Assembly (NCBI GenBank): GCA_010015675.1
Contig: ML976977.1
Location: 854,507-918,506 of the forward strand
Direction: 5' to 3'
Length of the DNA: 64,000 nt
DNA from: Byssothecium circinans
Lineage: Eukaryota > Ascomycota > Dothideomycetes > Pleosporales > Massarinaceae
Part shown: piece by piece, positions 10,733 to 20,125 of the stretch
Layout of the letters: each line of letters begins with the position of its first letter
How positions within the stretch are numbered: the stretch's first letter is position 1
Notes under the pieces: generated by a model
What the model saw: only the letters and a program-made list of their open reading frames with translations
What the model was told of the DNA's origin: nothing
Database searches by the model: none
Translations under genes and position numbers: made by a program

Positions 10733-12347
10733 CTACAAACCCCCATCTTTCCTCCCCTCCCGACTACTCCCTGCACCATCTTGCTCGGGATCATACTCCC
10801 TCCCCTTCCCACTATGATTTAGAACCGGAAGCGGTGTAGGATTCGCCTCCTTCAACGGCGCGCTCTCTGTAATCTCCACCTCACTATCCCCATCCACGCT
10901 CCTTCTCGCCCTCCGATGTTGATCTAACCACTCCTCATCGCCCTCATCATCGCTATCGTCGCCAGCAGCAACAACATAATGGCTCTCTTCGCTGGCGGGA
11001 TCCTTGATAAACCCGTCGATGATCCAGTACTGCAGCGCATTCATGATGAGCGGGAAAATGAACATGACAAAGGCGATTTGAATCGCTTCGTTGCCTTCTG
11101 TCCAGCGCAGGGCCCAGTCTCCGACCCAGGCGATCCAGGGGAGGAGCGCGAAGAGGACGAAGACGCAGAGCTTCATGCCGAAGAGGCCGAGGAAGTAGAT
11201 AAGGGATTGTTTGAGCCACCATGTTGCGCGCGGTGGGTGGCCGTAGTTTCCCGAGCGGATGGATTCGACGGGGCGGGCTATGGGGGTGAGGAGGAAGGCT
11301 TTGTGGAGGACTTTGAGGAGGAGGATTAGGATTGGGATGCCGATGGTGGTCTGGTTGGGTTAGTGGAGACGCAGGGTTTTTGGGTGAAGGTGACTCACAT
11401 CGATGAAGATATTGAGGAGGTAGAATGAGCATGGGTTGGGCTGCTCTCCTTCCTTGTCTGGGTCTACGTATTGAGTTGTCGCTTGTGTCTTTGCCGCAAT
11501 GTCAAAGCTGCCGGAAGATAGCATCGACATGAAGACGTTGGCCAGATGCAGGAGAACGGAGCCAAACACTTGCTTAGACACGTCGAAGAACCAGATCTTG
11601 ACAGGCCGCCGTGGCGTCTCACGTAACCGCTTTATCACCAGCGAAGATACGGCTAGTAGCCCGAGGGCGGCCTGGACGAACAGAGCATATGGACCTAATA
11701 GATGACACTCTCCACTTTCCTCCTCATCCATCGGACTAGCGGTAGCCTTGGGAGGCGCGGATATGACCGAAGGAGTGGGTACTGTGATCTTGTGCGGTGT
11801 CGATGTTGAGGTCGGTGTAGGTTTCTCGGCGGGAGTTGGGCTAGGGGTTGTTGATTCGTCTGGACGAGCAGCTGTAGGTCTTGTAGGTCTTGTAGGAGGC
11901 TTCTCGACGCCCTTGATGCCTAGCAACTCGGTCTCGAAAACTGTAAAATGTCAGATCCCCCCTCTCACATTGCCATCAGGCATCCATACTCAACGTAGAA
12001 CCTGCAGGTATGGGGCCGTTATCCTCATATCCATACCCATACTCGGGCGGAATCGTCAACGTTCTTGCCTCTCCTATACACATATCCAGCAAGCCCTGCT
12101 CCCATCCTTTGATGACCTGCCCTCTGCCTATCGTGAACTTGAACGGCTTATCTCGGTCGTAGCTCGAGTCGAATTTGGACCCATCGCTCTGTAGCGTGCC
12201 CTTATAATGCACTTCTATCTTGTCGCCTTTTTGTGACTTGCGCGTGCATTCTACGTGTCTGGTGACATCGATGCCGAGACTACTCTGTGCGGAGGCAATG
12301 ACGGGTAGGAGGAGCGAGAAGGCGGAGAGGGTAGCGAAAGACCGCAT
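10733..12347 (-). CDS. FKBP-type prolyl isomerase fused in frame to a STIMATE-like membrane protein
   Basis: Three exons, 12347-11990, 11940-11399 and 11350-10733, with 49- and 48-nt introns, all phases exact, giving 505 residues. Residues 1-20 are a signal peptide. Residues about 40-131 are a complete FKBP2-type PPIase domain ([28 protein letters not shown], ending [11 protein letters not shown]). A Pro/Thr/Ser-rich linker follows to about 190, then a multi-pass region of the STIMATE/TMEM110 (YPL162C-like vacuolar membrane) family beginning at [14 protein letters not shown], including the [16 protein letters not shown] loop. An acidic and basic tail ends the protein. There is no stop between the two halves. 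The FKBP domain would lie in the ER or vacuolar lumen and the rest in the membrane. An internal ATG at 11731 could start a separate 316-residue STIMATE-only product. Both domain identities are strong; that they form one polypeptide rests on the open frame alone. Confidence 0.85.
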
Positions 12348-13820
12348 CGGCGGTTGTGTGGGCGATTCCGTATCGCAAGACGGCAGTAGAAGCTTAGGGT
12401 AAAGCGCGTAGGAGGTCGAAGAGAGCAAAAAGCGAAGCAGCGTCGGCGCGGATGCGGACTTGGGGGAGATGTGGCTGCGACCGAGGCGACGAGTGTGAAA
12501 CAAGTCTAAAAGCGGATAACGACGTCTGACAGATGCTTGAGTCGTGAGCGACAAAAGACAGTGGATGTGCTCCGCGAAAGTTGACTTGAAAGAAAAGATG
12601 AAGAGAAAGACGTCGTGCGTTTTGTGGTGGTGTCTTTGGGCATGTGGTGGTGCTGGTATTGATTGGCCACGCGGAGCTGCCCGCCAAGATATATATGGTT
12701 CGCTAAAGTGCACCCCTACTTCACACGTTTCTGTCTTTTTTTCCATCTTCACTTCACTGTCTGCTCGATCGAAGACGACTACTTCTGAGCCAAGCCATTA
12801 CTGTTTACCCCTCAGCTATAAAAATTCTTAAGCAGCAACACCATACAGCAGCTCCTATGAAAGATTTTTCTAATTACTATGTAAACGCGTACAAAGATAC
12901 CTCTACAATAGTACAGTATAAATATCCGTCCTTAAACGTATAAACGCCATAATACACCCGTGCCTTTCCTCACTCCAGCACCACGAAACATTTCCACACC
13001 CAATGCTCTCCCAGTACCGTACACACACACTACAACCCTATCCATCCCCATCCCTCCCACAACCACTCCGCCGCCCCCTCAGCGCCAGTTGGTGAACCAG
13101 CCACTGTCTGGGTTTATCAATCGGTGCGGAAGTGAACTTCCAAATTTGTGACTTGTGAGAGAAGAGACGGCGAAATATGGGTGAGGAGATGCAAGAGGAA
13201 AAAAGAGGAAAGAAGACAGGACGAGGACTTGGGAGAAAATCTGCGGGCAGGCACGCTAGTAGCGAGGCCATCGGGTAGCGAGTCCATCGGGTAGCGAGTC
13301 CATCGGGAACAGAACACTTGTCTTCCACGTTGATATCGGTGCATTCAGTGTGGTTGACAGGGGTAGGCCACCTTCGGGTGACATCCACACTATCACGGGC
13401 CTGAATCGTCACCGCAATCATCCTCCACGCTCGCCCCGGCTGTCATCTGCTCACAAACGAGCGTATGGGCAAGATGCATTGGCCAATAGTCTGGCACCGC
13501 TTCGCACACTTTGGAGGTGAGAAGTGTGGTCATATGCTGCACTGCCCTCCCAACCACACGCAACCAACGGATATGAATGCAGAAAAATCAACAAAAGGAC
13601 AGCCCCAGCGCAGGCGGAGCATTCTATCCCGCTACGTATCCCCAATTCCAACATATGAAAGTGGTGTGTCGCACACATGTGTATCTTCCAAACCCACAAT
13701 CAACCCGCTGAACGCCACAAATGCATCCGTAATGCAACCAGGGAATATAATACATATATCGCTCGGAAAATGCGTATTCTATCCAACCAGCGGAAAGCGC
13801 TGCATCGTAGTCGTGTCATC
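12348..13820. other. intergenic, promoter of FKBP-STIMATE and 3' region of SLC35C2-like gene
   Basis: This 1.5 kb spacer lies between two minus-strand genes. It contains a 16-bp tandem repeat at 13260-13307. The longer frames here (for example 13465-14061 plus) lie in or run into the neighbouring gene and are not protein-like. Confidence 0.5.
13260..13307 (+). repeat. 16-bp minisatellite, three copies
   Basis: Three tandem copies of a 16-bp unit (TAGCGAGKCCATCGGG). Copies 2 and 3 are identical and copy 1 differs at one position. It is non-coding, between genes. Confidence 0.95.
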
Positions 13821-15714
13821 TTATTCTACGTCTTCTGGTCTCTTAACAGGCGAGGCTCTGGACGAGCTGTCGCTCGAGGAACCCGGCACTGCTGCTGTTA
13901 CCCCCTGCCCCAGTTGCAGGCTGTTTCTAATCAGCGCGCTAGTTTGCGTGCTGGCCCCTCGGTCTCGGTCAGGCTCTTGCGTATTGAGAGGTGCGTATTC
14001 TTGGTTCGCTAAGTGGACCTTGTTCCTTGCATCCTCCCGCATCTTCTGGATCTTGAAGTAGTTGTATCCTCCAATGCTGAGAATGGTGACCACGAGTCCC
14101 GTCAAATTGATTGGGGTGAGGGGATCGTGGAAGACAAGGTTCGCCGTCGTAATGGTGACGACTTCCTTGAAGATGCCGCAAATACTGAGGGTTACGACGC
14201 TGGTTCGCTTAAGCAGAGCGAATTCCGAGGCTGTCATGAGGAACGCAAGGCACCCAGGGAAGATCAAGATGCCAATTCCCAAAGCCGTTCCCTTGCTGTC
14301 AAAAAGCGTCGACAAACCTTCAGACAGGGCGGAGAAGCCCTCAACGGGGACCGCGAGGACAAATAAGCTGATGAACATGACCGGTGCTAGAAAGAAAATC
14401 GACGAAAACGGGTTCGCCGTCGCCGGGTTGCGGAGGAGCAAAATCTGCGTAAGGGACCAGCGGAAGCCAGATGAGCAGGCCGAAGCCATAACGAGAATGA
14501 AGCCGAGGGCGTGAAACGCGGTCTCGCCGGCGACCATCATGATTACACCCGCAGTCATGATGGCGATGATTATAACGAGCCTCCAGGAGGGTTTCTCAAG
14601 ACGAAATAGGAATGCAAAGATGAGCACAAAGCCGAGAGCTGATGATTTACACATGGCTGACGGTTGTTAGTACGCGCCTAAGCAGCAGCTGTTGTGCAAC
14701 TCACTGAAAAAGGTCAAAGAGATGAACTTTAAGCTGGTGTTTCCGAGCCCAATGTCCATGCCTGTAGCTGCACCGCAAGGCCCAATACGGCTGAAATAAA
14801 ACCACTTCGTCATAAGTGGCTTCTTTGGGTCTACAGGTTCTACGCGCGCTCCTGGCGCATGTGGGTTGAGGGAATCGTGTCGCGGTCGGAGCGACGGTAT
14901 CATGAACAGCACGAGCGATGCGAGGGAGAACTGGACAACCATATGTAGACAAGTCGTGAAGAGTGGGAACGGGAAGATGTTGCTTGTCCTGCCGTCGCCC
15001 TTTTCCTCCTTGAACATCCATTTGTTGTACACCGAGATGGAGATGGAGAACGTGTACCTGGTTTCATTAGCAGTAGTTCAGCGCAACCGTCTGTTGAGCG
15101 CACCATAGCCCGATCAATATCGCATTTATCATCAACGATCGTACCAAAGTCTGGTTCGCCGTCTTCTCCTCCTCCTTCGTCAATTTGACCTCTGGAACGA
15201 TCCGCTGGTCGAGAAGCGTATTTCGCCTCTTCCTCCTGCGTCTCCGCCGTCTATCTCTCCCCGTCAGCCCCGTCTCCTCATCGTCCTCTAGTCCGTCCGC
15301 ACTCATATCGTCGAGCTCGAAATCGTCGCTATCCGTCTTCTCCGAGGACCCCGAATCGCTGTCTGACGCCCCTTCTTCTTCTTGGATATTGCTATGACCC
15401 GACCGTTGTCTCCTATGTTTCTTTGAGTCTTTCTGTTGAGGCACCGAGGCGCCGGCGAGTGAGGACGAGCGTCTGCGAGCGTGGGAGGCGATCGCGGGCT
15501 GATCGTCCATAATATCAGGAGTCGGTGGATGCACCAGGGATGCTATGTTGACGCGAGGGCCGTGGCCGTGGCCGCCGTTGTCACTGTCTCTGTCCGAGTC
15601 GGTGTTTGGGGAGGGCGGGTTTGACAGTGTGCGAAGGGGAAACTCATCGGCGGGCTGCAGGATACTGGACGTATGCGTATTCTCTAGCCAGCGCACGACA
15701 GCAGGCTGGGTCAT
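13821..15714 (-). CDS. SLC35C2-like nucleotide-sugar/triose-phosphate transporter family protein
   Basis: Three exons, 15714-15104, 15057-14705 and 14656-13821 (introns 46 and 48 nt), phases exact, 599 residues. The first 190 or so residues are predicted cytosolic and disordered: Ser/Asp-rich with a basic block of consecutive Arg and Lys. A TPT-fold membrane domain follows, with the family motifs LWYTFSISISVYNKWMF, GLGNTSLKFISLTF and the TMCKSSALGFVL helix spanning the second junction. It has about ten hydrophobic segments and a hydrophilic C-tail. Family members sit in Golgi or ER membranes and exchange nucleotide sugars or related phosphates; the substrate here is unknown. The extended N-terminus is longer than in animal SLC35C2, as is common in fungi. 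Confidence 0.9.
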
Positions 15715-16243
15715 ACTGACTGTCGGAGAGCGCGCGAAGCCCGTGATAGTTTAGCGTGACGCACAGAGGTGTGGATCAGCTGCACGAGACTCTCGATCTC
15801 GAGCGAAGTCGCATCAATGATTAGGGGAAAGCTGTCGCGGGTCTGAGAGATGCCTCAGCTGCAGGCATAATCGCTTGCAGACGTCGATGCGGGAAACTCT
15901 TCAGGCTGCAGATGCCGTCCATTCTGTGACACTCCGGGGTTAGTTCAGCTCGTGGAACGTCGCCAATCAATTCATGCCTGCCGTCTTAATAAGCCCGTCT
16001 TGCCACATTGAACCTTGCACATGTGAATGGTTGCGGTCACGTTTATGGGAATACAGTACTATCATGCGTCAAAGTTTTGCAACCCTCCTACTTAATGTTG
16101 ATGCTTTCTACGTAGGTCTCATGAACGAGACGAAACCGCCCGCGCAGTAACCATACACAAAAAGGGTACTCCACGCCAATCCAAACCGAATCCAAACTCC
16201 ATGTATGCAAAGGCGTTAACCATACAGACGTCAGAAAGTCTCG
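15715..16243. other. intergenic, nothing recognised
   Basis: Short spacer on the 5' side of the SLC35C2-like gene and the 3' side of the Mo25 gene. No coding frame or repeat of note. Confidence 0.5.
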
Positions 16244-17579
16244 TCACGACGACGCAGCATTTGGCGGAGGTACAGGCACCGGCGGGAGCTGCTCTATTTG
16301 CCGTATCAAGAAGCTCTTTTCGTCCATGAACTGCTCGTCATCGGTGCGGTCGTCGAGAAAGCTGGGCAGGAAGCGCAGGAGCTTGTCCCGATTGCTAATC
16401 AGGATGCGCTGCACAGCGACAGACTTGTTAGGGTTGGCCACGAAAACCTACATCCGTGAGCTTGAACTGCCAAGCGATGGTGTTGACCACGTACCTTGAA
16501 GACATGAAACCCCTCGTAATTGATCATCCGCCTATCATCGCGCAACAGCTTCATGATAATCTTAAGATGCTCTCCCGAATCGACATATTGCGTCATGACG
16601 TTGTAGTTGGCGCGGTCGAGCAGGATCTCGCCTAGCAGCTTGATCGACTGCCGCTTTGTGACGTAGCTCTCCGACTGCACGAGCATCGAGTTGTACTTTG
16701 CGAAGAACAGGTCGAAGTTGGTTTGTAGGTATTGTGAAACCAGCGCCTTGTGTTTGGTAAGAATGTCCTGCTCATCTTGTCAGTGTGGTTCAATTCGTCT
16801 GAACTCCCAACGTACCCTGAACGTATTGAACGCATCTGCGCTGACTTCGAATGCGCCCTTATCTATCCAGTCAAAGAACCTCCAAAACACCCCCTTGCCA
16901 GTCGAAGGCTCGTCCGGGTTGACGTCTCCAAGGTCTCTAGTCTTGCCATCTGGTATAGGTTCGTCGTACAGGAGGAGTGCGGCAATGGAGTCGTACTTAA
17001 GGGCTTCGCGGAGCACTCCCCCGCAGGGCATTGCGCTTTCCCGACGGTCGTAGCCCTTGCATAGCGATATTATAATCTCTGGCCGGAATTGTATGATGTG
17101 GTGGAGCACTTGCGGGTCTGAAGCGCCCGCGGGCTTGTAGCGGAAGGCGGTCGAGAAGACAACTTGGGCGTCTTTGCGCGATTCGAAGGGCAGCTTGTGT
17201 ATGTTGTTCGCGAGAACGTACAGGAGGTCTTCCTGTATAATGAAGCTGAGAAGCTGAAACACCATTTCCTGGTTGACCTCTGCTTCTGCACAACAGTTAG
17301 CGACTGATCAGGGATGAGAGGGCTCGGAGGGCGGAGGGAGTAAGAGATGCGGGCGGGTACCAGGCGTGCCTTGAAGCCGTATTTTCAACAGCTGGAGATC
17401 TCGAGCCAGCTCTTCCTCCACCTGGCAGATGTCAGCGTGCAATGTACAATTGGAGCACATGGAGAGGGGCACACCTTGGGATTGGGCTTGGAGTCCTCGC
17501 TCAGCTGTAACGTGAGTTTTTTGGTAGACTGCACGAGCTCGGCATGGTTCTTCGCCTTATTGCGGAATAGAAATGCCAT
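16244..17579 (-). CDS. Mo25/HymA-family scaffold protein
   Basis: Five exons, 17579-17475, 17421-17361, 17285-16816, 16767-16495 and 16447-16244 (introns 53, 75, 48 and 47 nt), all in phase, giving 370 residues. The start MAFLFRNKAK and the blocks EVNQEMVFQLLSFII, DVNPDEPSTGKGVFWRFFDW, SYVTKRQSIKLLGEILLDR and MINYEGFHVFKVFVANPNK are diagnostic of Mo25 (Cab39), an alpha-helical repeat scaffold. In animals Mo25 activates LKB1/STRAD and GCK kinases. In fungi (HymA, Hym1) it acts in the RAM/MOR pathway controlling polarity, septation and conidiophore development. Length is slightly above animal Mo25 because of a short insert in exon 3. Exon 2 is only 61 nt. Nothing suggests a defect. Confidence 0.95.
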
Positions 17580-18144
17580 GTTGAGTGCTGCGGAGCTGTG
17601 GAGAGCGAAGGTGGGATGTTTCTCAAGTGGAGAGGGGCTGTGAAACGCAGCTATGTCGGTAGCTGCTATCGAAGCGTGCACAGCATGCAGTTGTTTGTGT
17701 ATGGTTGCAAGGCTGCGAGCTTCTCTACGCAGTTCTGGCGTGGCGCTTGTTGTCTGCACATGTGTGGATTGTTGACATTCACCACAGACCACAGCCCTGT
17801 GCTTGTGTCGTGGTTCCAAGGGGACCCTGGTCGGTACCCTGCATGATTGGGAAGAGAAAGTCCGCGCTAAACGCGTTTGCGCGCCAACCACAGCGGAGTA
17901 CACCACCGAGATGCTACACGCGCTCTATTACTGTATTTAAGTACTGTTTCCTCCAATCTGAAGTTGCTGTTTTTGAAATTGAGCCGAAATATAGTATGAG
18001 TCTACATGAATGCTTGAGAAATCCGACTCCATTCCTTCCAACTGGACTCGTGATGTTGCGGACGTCTTTTCTCCTACAATGTGTTGATCTTCTACGGTCT
18101 CCTGCATCCCCTTGGCACTCCTAAGTACCACTTGCCCTATCCGC
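17580..18144. other. intergenic, Mo25 upstream region
   Basis: Spacer between the kinase 3' end and the Mo25 5' end (both minus strand). A minus-strand frame runs upstream from the Mo25 start but its translation does not look like protein; it is probably leader and promoter. Confidence 0.5.
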
Positions 18145-19625
18145 TTAGTTGAAGTAGTAATGAACCAAAGCCTACACGAGACGGTCAGTATATCGATGCC
18201 TTTCCAATCCTATCAAATCTCACCTGTTCTGCATTCAATCTCTCTCCGCTTTCAAATCGTACCAATTTGCTGACGAGCTCGCGCCCAGCATCCGAAATGT
18301 TTGGCAAGAGCTCCGACCATGGTTTTGGTGGATATTCATGGAACTGCACCTTGCCCCAATCCGAGAAGTTCGCAGCTTCCTACCACGTTTTAGCGTTCAG
18401 CGACACAGTTATGACTGAGGGTAATCGTACAGGCCACGTAGTAAGATTCGGCGTCCCCAGCTTGCTGAACATGCTCTGTATAAGCGCAAGATCGCTACCT
18501 AGCTCTCCTGAGTCGAATAATGTTAGGTGACCGGGCGCCAGGGCTTCAGCGACAGTACATCCTGCAGCCCACAGGTCAAGGCTGCATCCGTAGGAGTTGT
18601 TTCCGAATAGGAGTTCAGGCGGCCTGTAGCAGGTAGTGCCCACATCCGTAATTTTAGAATCCATTGCTTCCGAGCCCATGACACCGGGAGCCCACGCGAT
18701 ACCAAAGTCTGACAGGTACGCCGGCCCGTCGAAAGATTTGAGCAGTATGTTAGAGGGCTTGATATCTCTGTGTATGATGCCTTGCTTATGAATGAATGCC
18801 AGCGCTGAGAACATGTCTTTGAGGGTACTTCGAACTTGCGACTTAGAGAGTTTGTCGCGTTGAAGCAGATCGCTGAAGTCATGGGGAATGAAGGGGAAGA
18901 CGAGCACAAATCGTGTGCCCGCTTCTCGGAATGCTTCAAACAGTGGTATCACGTGGCTCGATGCCGCTTTCTCTAGGATCCGAGCTTCGCGTTTGGAGTC
19001 GTGCGGAGGCTCCATCATGGACGGTGTGGTAACCTTCAACGCGACCAGCTTCTTGCTCGATGGTGAGTCCGGCGGAAAGTACCCTTCATCCTTTGATGTC
19101 GTCGCCTTGTAGACGACTGAGAAGAGGCCTTCCTTGTGGTAGATTGCATTCTTGTAGGCCCCGATATCGAGGCCGCTTGGCGTCGGGACATGTTCCTCGT
19201 CCTAAGTGGGAAGTTAGCGATGGTCGAGGATCAATTAAAGAAGCTTTACTTCGGTCGTCGGAAATTCGAGAGTAGGTGGTTTGAAGCCTGCTATCTCCTC
19301 ATCACATATGCGCTCGTAGTCTTCCTGGACGGAGTCAGCCCAGCAAGCTTTGACCTTGAATACTGGTAAAATACCGCAGATTGGGCTTTATCGTAGATCT
19401 TCGTCTCGATGATGGTTGCTTCTCGTCTCGCTTCAGTAGCTGAGAGGGTTGGTTGGGAAGCTTGGTAGGCAGTTGTTCTGTGACGTGGTTAGGCTAGATC
19501 GAGTGAGTAAGCCGTGGTATAAGTCCATGTTGATCCCGTCGCCGACTTGACAACACAGCAATTTGAGATGGCGAGCGGATCTTACGAGGTTTCCCTTGCG
19601 ACCTAGGCCTCCAAGACCCCGCCAT
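18145..19625 (-). CDS. serine/threonine protein kinase, Cak1/Csk1-like CDK-activating type
   Basis: Six exons: 19625-19586, 19439-19375, 19324-19250, 19201-18431, 18379-18224 and 18171-18145, in phase, 377 residues. The kinase fold is complete: VALK lysine (Lys116), HRDIKPSN (Asp206), SDFG (Asp225), GTTCYRPPELLFG activation segment and CSLDLWAAGC. The C-lobe shows DWGKVQFHEYPPKPW, a pattern I associate with the monomeric CDK-activating kinase group (Cak1/Csk1). The glycine loop, EGLFSVVYKA, keeps only its first glycine, which also fits that group. Likely role: T-loop phosphorylation of CDKs (inference). Exon 1 is the weakest part: the strong donor GTAAGA gives ...GKPP-TEARRE, but translation stays open past it, and a later non-consensus donor would fit the same acceptor. 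The final exon is only 27 nt. Confidence 0.85.
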
Positions 19626-20125
19626 GTTTAGATGATACTTGCATTTTTGTGACAGCAGAGAGCCTCGCAGCGAAGCCCAAGCGCGCCCGCCAGTCTAGAG
19701 AGGCCATGTGACGGTGGTAGTGGCTACTGCGCCTGCGTGGTCGAGGTATCAAGTGCGTAAGAGTTGTGAGGCCGGAAGCCGGTGCCGAGACTTTTTAATG
19801 AACGCCTCGGCGAAAGCAGAGGAATAATTATCCCTTTGGTCGTGCCAACCTCCCACTTGCCAAATATCTTACACCCAGACGGAGCGACTGGGGTTGGTGT
19901 TTGCATTTTGCGATTCGTTTCTTCCAACAGATAGAGTGTTGCTGGCTTTGGCTTTGACGTCAACGCCGGGGCCAATTAGGGCACGGGATCTACCAGGCCT
20001 GACAGCGCAGTCGAGGCGAGGGCGTGACAGCTTGACGACACTCTCGGCAGCCCGCAGGAGGGCAATTCTGTGCGAACAGCGTTGGAACGGAATTCCGTGG
20101 CTACCGTGTTCCTCTCACAGCTGCT
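19626..20125. other. divergent promoter region, kinase / Syp1
   Basis: 500 bp between the divergent starts of the kinase (minus) and Syp1 (plus), presumably a shared bidirectional promoter. I see no convincing TATA box. Confidence 0.5.
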
